Shown: piece after piece, positions 6,163 through 12,122 of the stretch
Layout of the letters: each line of letters starts with the position of its first letter
How positions within the stretch are numbered: position 1 is the first letter of the stretch
DNA from: Chloroflexota bacterium
GTDB taxonomy: Bacteria > Chloroflexota > Dehalococcoidia > Lucifugimonadales > JACPCL1
Assembly (NCBI GenBank): GCA_016210395.1
Contig: JACQUI010000089.1
Coordinates: 1-12,122, forward strand
Length of the DNA: 12,122 bases
Direction of reading: 5' to 3'
Position numbers and translations under genes: made by a program
Notes under the pieces: generated by a model
What the model saw: only the letters and a program-made list of their open reading frames with translations
The model's database searches: none
What the model was told of the DNA's origin: nothing

Positions 6163-7453
6163 TGTACCAACCGGCCAGCCCGTACATGCCTGACCCAACC
6201 CATATCTCGGCATTGCTGGTCATCGTGCCCGCAGCCGCCGTCGTGCTCACCACGCCCATCGCTGTCACTACGGCAGACGGCCATGTGTATAGGGTGTACG
6301 AGAACTCGTCAAACGTAATCCACGCCTCGTTCCAGTATTCCCCTGGCCCGAGCGCGGCCTGCGTCTGGAAGGTGAGCGTAAGCTGCGCGCCCGGCTGCGC
6401 CGCGACCGTCGGGCTTAGCGTCCAGTCCAACCTCTGCCGCCCCTGCTGCAATGTCGTCTGAGGGTCGGCTGTGGTAATGTCGCCTGTTGTAGAGCCGGCC
6501 ACGTAGGTGAACCCAGCGGGCAGCATGTCCCGTATCAGGGACATGTGCAACACTTCAGCTCCCGTGTTGGCGACGTGGACCGTGTACGTGTAGGTGTTCA
6601 GGGCCCCACCGGCCACAACTGCAGGAGACACGTCCTTGGTCACCTTCGCTGCTTCCCCGGGACACAATGTCTGGGCAGGGGAACCCACCGTCACCTTGGC
6701 TGTGGGGCCGGTAGAGGTCAGCAGGTCTCCCGGCTCTGCCCACGACTCGTTGCAGTAGTTGCCCTCCCCCAGCGTCGCCTGGGCGCTGAAGTTCAACGTA
6801 AGGGACTCCCCGGGCTGGAGAGTGAGATGGAGTGGGGCCAGGTTCCACACCAGCTTCTGGTAGTCTTCTCCTTCCCCATTGGTCAGCAAAGTGATGCTCG
6901 GGTTGCTGGTTGTGACGCCTGTGGTTGAGCCTGCAAGGTACGTGAACCCCGGCGCGAGGCCGTCGTGTACCTTCGTGATCTGCTCGGCTTCGTCGTCCTC
7001 GTTCCTGATGAGAATCGAGTAATTGAACGTGGTGAGTGTCGCGGCAGCCGTCGTGGCAGGCGCCACCTCCTTGAAGACCCGTAGACGGCGGGAGTTGTCC
7101 GACTTGGGGAATTGGGGAGTGCCGCTCGGGCTGACGATTTTGACCGCGGTCAACGTGATGGTCTCGCCGTTAAGGACAATGGAATAGCTGTCGGGGACCC
7201 CCTCTGCAAGGCTATCCAAGTACCCGCTCTCAAACGCCAGGCGATACACGGAGTACTGGGTGGCGCCCATAAGGGAGTACTGGCGCTTGAGGATGCGCTC
7301 CTTCACACCCGAGTCAATACTGAGGTTGCTGGCCAGCGCAAGGGCGCCCGTGATCAAGGGCACAGCCACAGCAAGCAGCACAAGCGCCATGACGAGGCCC
7401 ACGCCGCGCTGACCAGGCGTGAACCGCCTGTCATTCTGGAGCGAAGTGGTCAT
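6152..7453 (-). CDS. GspK/PilX-like minor pilin with two DUF11 repeats
   Basis: This 433-residue protein has a short basic N-terminus (TPGQRG) followed by one hydrophobic helix at about 18-44 (VGLVMALVLLAVAVPLITG). This resembles a type IV pilin leader but lacks the glutamate normally at position +5 (Met here), as in GspK and PilX-type minor pilins. Two beta-sandwich repeats of the DUF11 family follow, about 125-257 and 266-400. Each starts with TFNYSILIRN or NTYTYTVHVAN and includes GFTY-AGSTTG and L-PGESLTLNF-type strands. DUF11 domains are common in cell-wall and adhesin proteins. The ATG at 7453 has AAAGG just upstream; a longer frame back to 8155 only reads the preceding gene out of frame. 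It is third in an operon after GspI- and GspJ-like genes, so a pilus or pseudopilus tip role is likely. A cell-surface adhesin without a pilus role is the alternative. Confidence 0.72.
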   Translation of the reverse strand: MTTSLQNDRRFTPGQRGVGLVMALVLLAVAVPLITGALALASNLSIDSGVKERILKRQYSLMGATQYSVYRLAFESGYLDSLAEGVPDSYSIVLNGETITLTAVKIVSPSGTPQFPKSDNSRRLRVFKEVAPATTAAATLTTFNYSILIRNEDDEAEQITKVHDGLAPGFTYLAGSTTGVTTSNPSITLLTNGEGEDYQKLVWNLAPLHLTLQPGESLTLNFSAQATLGEGNYCNESWAEPGDLLTSTGPTAKVTVGSPAQTLCPGEAAKVTKDVSPAVVAGGALNTYTYTVHVANTGAEVLHMSLIRDMLPAGFTYVAGSTTGDITTADPQTTLQQGRQRLDWTLSPTVAAQPGAQLTLTFQTQAALGPGEYWNEAWITFDEFSYTLYTWPSAVVTAMGVVSTTAAAGTMTSNAEIWVGSGMYGLAGWYITR

Positions 7454-7557
7454 ACGACCTTTGCTTTCTATGGCGTTTCGCTTCGTGAAGAATCCCTCAT
7501 CACAATTGCTCTCCGCAGGGCCGAGGCATCGGCCCGCCGTTCGCCCATCTCGGATCT

Positions 7558-8193
7558 TCATTGCAGCATCCGCAGGTAGGTGTTCAGCGTTACGCCCTCC
7601 GTCACGCCGTAGGCCCCATAGGTGTGCGCCTGAAAGGTCAGCACCCGCCCGGACAGCGCGAAGCCGACCGAAGCCACGTCCCTCGCCACAACCATCTCCG
7701 TGCCGTCGTGGGTCCGCACCATCTCTCCCCCTGCGACCTGGTAGGAAACGCTGTGTGGCGTACCGTTGTTGTCTGTCCACCCAATGGTCATGCTGGCGAC
7801 CGCCGGCGCGCCGTCCACAAGGGTCGTGGTCTGGGCGTTGAGGGCGTCTCCCGCAAACCAGCTTTCGGCGCTGCGCGCCTCCCGCACTGCCAGCACCGTG
7901 TCCTGCCACTCCCTCCGCACCGAAAGGGCCTGGTACATGCTCTGCGCGCTCATCGGCAACATGACTGCAAGGATGCCGACCACCACCAGCATCTCTACCA
8001 GCGTGAAGCCGCCGGCTCCTGCACGGCGTTTCAGGTCGTTGCCCTGGTTCAGAATCCGCAGAAGGAGTGGAGGGCAGGCGCATTTCGCAGCAACGAGCCG
8101 TGTAGGGGCGGGTTCCAATCCCGCCCCTACAGAAGAATAGGTTGGCGTTCGCCACGTTCCACGCGCCACCCTAGGTTTCGACATGGGCTGCAT
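7558..8193 (-). CDS. GspJ/PulJ-like minor pseudopilin (start uncertain)
   Basis: The core is a type IV pilin-like protein: KRRAGAGG, cleavage site, then FTLVEMLVVVGILAVMLPMS (from residue 63), with the conserved Glu at +5 (residue 67). The ~130-residue soluble part (REARSAESWF, then GWTDNNGTPHSVSYQVAGG and MVVARDVASVGF) has the GspJ pattern. GspJ sits in the pseudopilus tip with GspI and GspK. ATG 8193 lies 5 bases after the stop of the preceding gene, with GAGGGGG as RBS, but it gives a 62-residue leader, far longer than usual. Part of that leader is simply a translated intergenic repeat (8101-8131). A CTG at 8034 with AGGG upstream would give a normal short leader. Either the repeat has been inserted in frame, or the true start is internal and non-ATG. 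The coding region downstream of 8034 is well supported. Confidence 0.75.
   Translation of the reverse strand: MQPMSKPRVARGTWRTPTYSSVGAGLEPAPTRLVAAKCACPPLLLRILNQGNDLKRRAGAGGFTLVEMLVVVGILAVMLPMSAQSMYQALSVRREWQDTVLAVREARSAESWFAGDALNAQTTTLVDGAPAVASMTIGWTDNNGTPHSVSYQVAGGEMVRTHDGTEMVVARDVASVGFALSGRVLTFQAHTYGAYGVTEGVTLNTYLRMLQ
8101..8131. repeat. Short hairpin repeat inside the GspJ-like leader
   Basis: TGTAGGGGCGGG (8101-8112), seven-base loop, CCCGCCCCTACA (8120-8131): a perfect 12-bp stem. It shares GTAGGGGCG with the 38-bp palindrome at 3694-3731. On the - strand it is open in the frame of the GspJ-like gene and reads VGAGLEPAPT, a peptide typical of translated repeats rather than of a leader. 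Confidence 0.8.
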
Positions 8194-8198
8194 CTCTG

Positions 8199-8630
8199 CT
8201 ACCCCCTCAAACGCAGCGTTTCCAGCATCAGGACTTCCTTGACGCCAAAAGACACCCGCACAACCACTTTTTCGATGTCGGTGCTGCCAACCACGTATTC
8301 TTCAGCCGCGGCGGTCACCGTATAGCCCGTTGGAACGATGACCGGCGAGTAGAACGAAGGCGGGTCCTGATAGGGCAGGGAGAACAGAGACTCCATCTGG
8401 TTGCGGGCGAGATTCTCCGCCACCGATTCATTCTCCGTGCTCAGCCCAGAAGACTGCACTCGCGACAGCCCCACCAGGACGCTTGCCCCCACCGCGAGAA
8501 ACACCATAAGGGCAATGGACGTCTCTACAAGGAGGCTCCCCGCGTTGCCGCGCCTCGCAGATTTCCCGGATGTTGCCCCCGCTGCCCTGAGGGAAGGTGC
8601 TCGTCCTGCCGTGTTGAAAAACGCTCTCAT
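8199..8630 (-). CDS. GspI-like minor pseudopilin
   Basis: This 143-residue pilin-like protein has a leader ending in ARRGNAG, with cleavage expected after G31. The helix SLLVETSIALMVFLAVGASV follows, with Glu at +5 (residue 36). The sequence SSGLSTENESVAENLARNQMESLFSLPY is the kind of helix found in GspI/PulI and related minor pilins, where a residue block 'A-N-A-R-N-Q-M-E' is common. Serine instead of phenylalanine at +1 is unusual but tolerated by prepilin peptidases. ATG 8630 is preferred to an in-frame ATG at 8738 because GAGGT precedes it and the longer form would add 36 residues with no leader character. It is first of three - strand genes and is followed 5 bases later by the GspJ-like gene. 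The assignment rests on pattern, order and neighbours; a PilV-type pilin is the alternative. Confidence 0.72.
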   Translation of the reverse strand: MRAFFNTAGRAPSLRAAGATSGKSARRGNAGSLLVETSIALMVFLAVGASVLVGLSRVQSSGLSTENESVAENLARNQMESLFSLPYQDPPSFYSPVIVPTGYTVTAAAEEYVVGSTDIEKVVVRVSFGVKEVLMLETLRLRG

Positions 8631-8808
8631 GTGGCCATACCTCACCTCATCGTAGTCCAGGGCCGGGAGAGGGCACACCGTACGAAGTTCCCATGCCAAG
8701 AGATCGCTGAAAGTTCTCACACGTTTCTTACAAACCATTCACAACAACCTTACAGCGTGCGGGTATTCTAGGACTGGTAGCTAGTGCAGGGGCGAAACCC
8801 CGTCGGGA

Positions 8809-8829
8809 GTGTGGGGGTGTCCCCCACAC
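8809..8829. repeat. GGGGG-TGT-CCCCC hairpin repeat, copy 1
   Basis: Nine-base arms GTGTGGGGG and CCCCCACAC flank a TGT loop. The same 20 bases occur at 9303-9322, and a variant with the same core lies at 12079-12099. It stands in the divergent space between the pilin operon and the LuxR-type gene. Confidence 0.8.
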
Positions 8830-8834
8830 CCCTC

Positions 8835-8856
8835 CCTCTCTCCCGCAGGAGAGGGG
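8835..8856. repeat. CCTCTCTCC-GGAGAGGGG hairpin
   Basis: A nine-base stem with one G-U pair around loop CGCA, six bases after the hairpin at 8809-8829. It is of the CCCTCTCCC / GGGAGAGGG type and is followed by CCAAGGTGAGG, echoing the GGGAAGG-GGTTAGG blocks at 511-530 and 3747-3766. The pair of adjoining hairpins looks like a compound repeat. Confidence 0.6.
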
Positions 8857-8955
8857 CCAAGGTGAGGTATCTGCGCCTTGGTGGGAAGAGCCTCCTGTAA
8901 AAGACGGGCTCTTTGGCCAAGAACTAGCGGGATACCACACTAGAAGAGAACAATC

Positions 8956-8970
8956 CAGCACATAGTGCTG
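8956..8970. promoter_or_regulatory. Small inverted repeat just before the LuxR-type gene RBS
   Basis: CAGCACATAGTGCTG is a perfect 6-base inverted repeat around ATA and abuts the ACGGAGG ribosome-binding site (8971-8977). It could be an operator for autoregulation, since LuxR-type HTH proteins bind inverted repeats, or an RNA hairpin that limits ribosome access. A weak promoter TTGGCC (8913-8918), 17 bases, CACACT (8936-8941) lies upstream. Confidence 0.35.
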
Positions 8971-8983
8971 ACGGAGGCCGGCA

Positions 8984-9292
8984 ATGTTGCAGACAATCCC
9001 ACTGCCATCTCCCTCCCGAACGGCTAGACAGCCTGAATCCTACGCCGTAGCCGCAAGAATACCGGCGCGCCCGGAGGGTCTTGCGCTGGCGCCCAGCCCA
9101 CTCACCGGACGGGAAGGGGAGATTCTGGGCCTGGTGGCCGAAGGCTACTCCAACAAGCTGATCGGCTGCCAACTGTACATATCGGAGAGGACGGTCAAGA
9201 ACCACCTGACCAACATCATGATCAAGCTCCATGCCCTGGACCGGACGCATGCCGTTGTGACCGCCGTCAGGCGAGGCTGGCTCCGCATCTAG
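8984..9292 (+). CDS. Stand-alone LuxR/GerE-type DNA-binding regulator
   Basis: This 102-residue protein is little more than a LuxR-type helix-turn-helix. The HTH spans about 38-100 with LTGREGEILGLVAEGYSNKL, ISERTVKNHLTNIMIKL and the closing AVVTAVRRGWL. The E-R-T-V-K-N-H recognition helix is intact. No receiver or ligand-binding domain precedes it, only a 35-residue, P/A/R-rich tail, so its activity must be controlled by its own level or by partner binding. ATG 8984 has ACGGAGG at 8971-8977. It lies divergent from the pilin operon and upstream of the PilB-type gene, so control of this pilus locus is a reasonable inference. An autonomous HTH of this kind can also be a relic of a response regulator. 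Confidence 0.85.
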   Translation: MLQTIPLPSPSRTARQPESYAVAARIPARPEGLALAPSPLTGREGEILGLVAEGYSNKLIGCQLYISERTVKNHLTNIMIKLHALDRTHAVVTAVRRGWLRI

Positions 9293-9302
9293 GCGGCCGG
9301 GG

Positions 9303-9322
9303 GTGTGGGGGTGTCCCCCACA
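9303..9322. repeat. GGGGG-TGT-CCCCC hairpin repeat, copy 2
   Basis: Arms TGTGGGGG (9304-9311) and CCCCCACA (9315-9322) around TGT; all 20 bases match 8809-8828. It lies between the LuxR-type gene and the unknown gene at 9371, where it could attenuate or separate the two transcripts. Confidence 0.8.
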
Positions 9323-9370
9323 TTCCCCCCTCTCCTGCGCTTCTTGCACGATACTCTAAGGAGGGGATCC

Positions 9371-10144
9371 ATGACCACCTGCGACAACCCAAATCACGCA
9401 TCGGCCCCCAATGCCCGCGAGCAGGAGGTCAAGGCTCCCGTTTTCCCTTTCAAGCGGTTCGAGCAGCAACTCTCACTGGACGTGGACGACCGTGCCGAGC
9501 GGATCTTCCAGGAGCTGAACGCCTTGACCTCAGAGATCTATGGCACTATCTACCAGGCCAAGGCCCGCCTTCTGCGCATGTTGCAGGAGGAAGTCCAGGC
9601 CATGTTTGCCGAGATCCTGACCAAGGAGGATGCCTGGCGCATTCCCACCCTGGAGGAGTCAGGCGTGAAGACTCCGTCCCTCGGCAAGAGCTTGCTGGAG
9701 AGCCAGGTTTCCCAGGCCCTTGCTTCTGCCGTCCTTGCGGCCCGGGAGGAGGCCCCAAGCCCTCCTGCGCCGCCGGCAAGCTCCGCAGCGCCTGTGACTG
9801 AGACGCCGGCCCAGCCTCTGCTCGAACCTGAGCCCCTGCTTGAAGAGGAAGTAGAGGAGCCGATGGACCCCGACCGGGTCTACGAAGGCACCGTACGGCT
9901 CAAGGTCTTCGCAAAAGGGCGCGTCCGCCAGTCGCTGCAGTTCATCCACGACGTGGGGCAACTGCCGCAGTTGAGCGTCTTGCGTCTCATGGGCGACCAG
10001 CGCGCCGAGTTGGACGTGTGGGTGGGCCTGCGCCAACCGATGACCCTTGGCCAGACCATCCAGCAGGTCCCAAACGTGGCCAAAGTCCACCCGGCCGTTA
10101 CGCCAAAGGGCGAACCTCAGCTCTCTGTTTGGCTGAAGGCGTAG
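9371..10144 (+). CDS. Unrecognised two-part protein of the pilus locus
   Basis: This 257-residue protein is not one I can name. ATG 9371 has TAAGGAGGGG at 9356-9365; an in-frame start at 9305 is rejected because it would translate a hairpin repeat. Residues ~36-85 look like a long amphipathic or coiled-coil helix (ERIFQELNALTSEIYGTIYQ, then LLRMLQEEVQAMFAEIL). Residues ~126-168 form a P/A/E-rich flexible linker. The C-terminal ~85 residues (YEGTVRLKVFA, RQSLQFIHDV, LSVLRLMGDQ, AELDVWVGLR, TLGQTIQQVP, QLSVWLKA) predict a beta-alpha-beta-beta-alpha-beta order, as in ferredoxin-like or ACT-like folds. There is no signal peptide or membrane helix, so it is cytoplasmic. It precedes the PilB-type gene by 12 bases and is almost certainly in its operon, which suggests a role in assembling or regulating the motor or its inner-membrane platform. 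Confidence 0.75.
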   Translation: MTTCDNPNHASAPNAREQEVKAPVFPFKRFEQQLSLDVDDRAERIFQELNALTSEIYGTIYQAKARLLRMLQEEVQAMFAEILTKEDAWRIPTLEESGVKTPSLGKSLLESQVSQALASAVLAAREEAPSPPAPPASSAAPVTETPAQPLLEPEPLLEEEVEEPMDPDRVYEGTVRLKVFAKGRVRQSLQFIHDVGQLPQLSVLRLMGDQRAELDVWVGLRQPMTLGQTIQQVPNVAKVHPAVTPKGEPQLSVWLKA

Positions 10145-10156
10145 GCGTACGCCGCC

Positions 10157-11896
10157 ATGCGCGCCAGCAACCGTGTGCTCCAACTCCTGGAGGAGGGCCA
10201 AGGCAGGGCTAGCCTGAAAGCCGGGGGCATTAAGCTTCTTGCCGACCTCCTCTTGGAAGTGGGCGTCGTCACGCCGGAGCAGCTTGCGCAGGCGCAAGAG
10301 GCGGCGCGGGCGGAAGGCCTTTCTTTGCCAAGGTGTTTGGTAAAGGAAGGCCTTGTGCTTTCCAAGGACATGGCGGCTTTGATGGCGCTCCACCTGGGGT
10401 TCCCTATGGTGGACCTCCGCAGCGAGACCATTGACCCTGCCGCCCTGACAGCCATTCCTGAAACGCTGGCCCGCAAGTATCTGGTCCTGCCGTTGAAGAA
10501 GGAAGAGGACAGCCTGACGGTAGCCGTCGCCGACCCGCTGGACTTCCGGCTGCTCCAGGACCTGCGGGTGCTCAGCGGCCTCGCCATCCGTCCCGTCATC
10601 GCCACGGTGGAGGACATCCTCCAGCACGTGGACGTCTCGTACAGGCTAACGGAAACGGCGGAAGGCGCCGCAACAGCTTCCAGGACCGGAGCGGAGCCGG
10701 CGGCTGGAAAGGTTACCGCTCGCCAGCTCCGGGACTCGCCGCCCGCCCTGGTCATTGACCTGCTCCTCCAACAGGCGACGCAAGACCGCGCCTCTGATAT
10801 CCACATCGCTCCCGCTGAGAACAGGCTGCGCATCCGGTTTCGCATTGACGGGCTTCTGCACGACGTGATGCACCTGCCCATGGAAATGCATCCGCTGCTC
10901 CTGTCCCGCCTGAAAATAATGTCCGGCCTGAACATCGCAGAGCGCAGGCGGCCCCAGGACGGCCATTTCACCGCGGAGCTGCAAGACCGCAAGGTGGACG
11001 TCCGCGTCGCCATCAGCAATACCGTCTACGGCGAGATGGGCGTGCTTCGATTGCTGGACAAGCGTTTCACCCTCATAGGGTTGGACCAGGTGGGCATGGG
11101 GGGGGATACGCTGGAGCGCTTCCGCAAGCTCCTGAAGCTGCCCCACGGCATGATCATTGTCTGCGGCCCAACAGGCGCAGGCAAAAGCACCACGCTCTAC
11201 GCCTCCATCCTTGAGATGAACCGCATGGAGCAGAACGTCATCTCCCTGGAAGACCCGGTGGAGTACCAGATCGCCGACACCAACCAGATGCAGATCAACA
11301 ACGACGCAGGCATCACCTTCGCCACGCAGCTCCGCAGCATCCTGCGCCTTGACCCGGACGTGATTCTGGTCGGCGAGATTCGAGACCACGAAACAGCCGT
11401 TATCGCCACACAGGCGGCCCTCACCGGCCACCTCGTCCTGACCTCCCTCCATGCTAACGACTCGGTCTCGGCCCTCGTGCGGCTTCGCGACCTGAACGTC
11501 GCCCCGTACCTCATCGCGTCCTCCGTGGCGGGCATCCTTTCCCAGCGCATGGTGCGCGTCGTGTGCAACGGATGCAAAGTGATGCGGGCCGCGCCAACGC
11601 TGGAGGAAGAAGCCTACTCCCAGGAAATGGGGGAGGTGCTGGAGACCTTTGCCTACGGGCAGGGGTGCAACGTGTGCGCCCACACCGGGTACCGGGGGCG
11701 CACAGGCGTCTTTGAGCTTCTTGCCCTTTCCGACGAGATGCGCCAGCTTTTTCTGACCGATGGCTCACGCGTGCGGCTGCGGGACCAGGCCCTGAAGGAC
11801 GGGCTGGTCCCCTTGAAGAGGGCGGGTATGCTCAAGGTTGGACAGGGCGTTACCACTCCCTATGAGGTGATGCGGGTCCTCTACTCCCTTGAATAG
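10157..11896 (+). CDS. PilB/GspE-type assembly ATPase
   Basis: This 579-residue ATPase would drive pilin polymerisation at the inner face of the membrane. An N-terminal MshEN/T2SSE_N domain spans about 25-165 (LLADLLLEVGVVTPEQLAQA, then ALMALHLGFPMVDL and ADPLDFRLLQDL). The motor domain has Walker A GPTGAGKST (337-345), the Asp box LEDPVEY (364-370), Walker B LDPDVILVGEIRD with E407, and the His box with H425 and H432 (TGHLVLTSLHAND). A CxxC pair at C470/C473 and another at C504/C507 form the zinc site typical of PilB, GspE and related ATPases. All key residues are present, so it should be active. The ATG has no good RBS; it lies 12 bases after the upstream stop, so coupled translation is likely. 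Presence of minor pilins nearby on the other strand fits one machine; whether it is a pilus or a type II secretion system is open. Confidence 0.94.
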   Translation: MRASNRVLQLLEEGQGRASLKAGGIKLLADLLLEVGVVTPEQLAQAQEAARAEGLSLPRCLVKEGLVLSKDMAALMALHLGFPMVDLRSETIDPAALTAIPETLARKYLVLPLKKEEDSLTVAVADPLDFRLLQDLRVLSGLAIRPVIATVEDILQHVDVSYRLTETAEGAATASRTGAEPAAGKVTARQLRDSPPALVIDLLLQQATQDRASDIHIAPAENRLRIRFRIDGLLHDVMHLPMEMHPLLLSRLKIMSGLNIAERRRPQDGHFTAELQDRKVDVRVAISNTVYGEMGVLRLLDKRFTLIGLDQVGMGGDTLERFRKLLKLPHGMIIVCGPTGAGKSTTLYASILEMNRMEQNVISLEDPVEYQIADTNQMQINNDAGITFATQLRSILRLDPDVILVGEIRDHETAVIATQAALTGHLVLTSLHANDSVSALVRLRDLNVAPYLIASSVAGILSQRMVRVVCNGCKVMRAAPTLEEEAYSQEMGEVLETFAYGQGCNVCAHTGYRGRTGVFELLALSDEMRQLFLTDGSRVRLRDQALKDGLVPLKRAGMLKVGQGVTTPYEVMRVLYSLE

Positions 11897-12078
11897 GCCC
11901 CTTTGGCCCTGGCTTCCGCGTCTTTTGCGGGCGCACAAGGAAAAGTGGAGGAAACTGTGGGTTTCCCAGGAACACGATTCGCGTATCTAGGCGACGTTGC
12001 CACGAGAATAGCCCGTGCCTCGCGGGTGTGCAGAGGGCGTAGCCATAACTAGCCTGAGCGACCCGAAGGGCCGGGGGT

Positions 12079-12099
12079 TGCTGGGGGTGTCCCCCAGCA
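12079..12099. repeat. GGGGG-TGT-CCCCC hairpin repeat, copy 3 (variant)
   Basis: TGCTGGGGG (12079-12087), TGT, CCCCCAGCA (12091-12099). Core and loop match 8809-8829, while the outer bases differ but keep pairing (GCT/AGC in place of TGT/ACA). Compensated outer bases argue that the hairpin itself is what is kept. The rest of 11897-12122 holds no gene I can support. Confidence 0.78.
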
Positions 12100-12122
12100 T
12101 ACCAGGGCGGGTGGGTGGGGAC

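Noticed and set aside
7454..8155. Upstream extension of the DUF11 pilin frame to a 667-residue protein
   Set aside because: The first 234 codons read the GspJ-like gene in another frame and show no domain. The pilin-like N-terminus starts at ATG 7453 with its own RBS-like sequence.
8728..8961. 77-codon open frame on the - strand in the divergent region
   Set aside because: It is mainly translated repeat hairpins (GVWGTPPHSRRGFAPA), with no RBS or domain.
9305..9370. In-frame earlier start of the unknown 257-residue protein
   Set aside because: It would translate a hairpin repeat (9303-9322), while ATG 9371 has a strong TAAGGAGGGG ribosome-binding site.
10646..11683. 345-codon open frame on the - strand
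   Set aside because: It is antisense to the PilB-type ATPase, whose catalytic motifs are all intact; it shows no independent gene signal.
11957..12052. 31-codon frame starting GTG with GGAGG a few bases upstream
   Set aside because: The spacing is acceptable, but the product has no hydrophobic or domain pattern and one short frame with an RBS-like sequence is expected by chance in GC-rich DNA.

Overview
The window is high-GC bacterial DNA. It looks like a member of the Chloroflexota, perhaps Dehalococcoidia-like. That placement is an inference from GC-rich coding sequence, internalin-type LRR protein, pilin-type proteins carrying DUF11 repeats, and many short palindromic intergenic repeats. 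There is no rRNA or other marker gene here to prove it.

Layout. (1) 1-305: the C-terminal end of a leucine-rich-repeat protein whose start lies outside the window. (2) 601-3677, + strand: an ECF-type sigma factor, a translationally coupled single-pass membrane protein that is its probable anti-sigma factor (BsuPI-like outer domain), and a von Willebrand A-domain lipoprotein. An almost identical promoter-like element, CTGTAATACTT-N11-TCGTAT, lies at the same distance upstream of both the sigma gene and the lipoprotein gene. This suggests a self-regulated envelope-signalling module. (3) 3694-5175: palindromic and octameric repeats, then rarA, a AAA+ ATPase of stalled-fork recombination, probably read from a leaderless transcript. 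(4) 5479-6162: an OmpR/PhoB-type response regulator with no kinase in view. (5) 6152-8630, - strand: three genes in the order GspI-like, GspJ-like, then a GspK/PilX-like protein with two DUF11 repeats. These probably form the tip or minor-pilin complex of a type IV pilus or type II secretion-like machine. (6) 8984-11896, + strand: a small stand-alone LuxR-type regulator, an unrecognised two-part protein, and a PilB/GspE-type assembly ATPase that would power that machine. The last 226 bases hold a repeat hairpin and no convincing gene.

The two divergent arms around 8640-8980 make one pilus/secretion locus: tip pilins to the left, and regulator, accessory protein and motor to the right. Further pilus genes would be expected to the right of the window. 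Intergenic spaces are rich in at least three families of short inverted repeats. One copy falls inside the reading frame leading into the GspJ-like gene.
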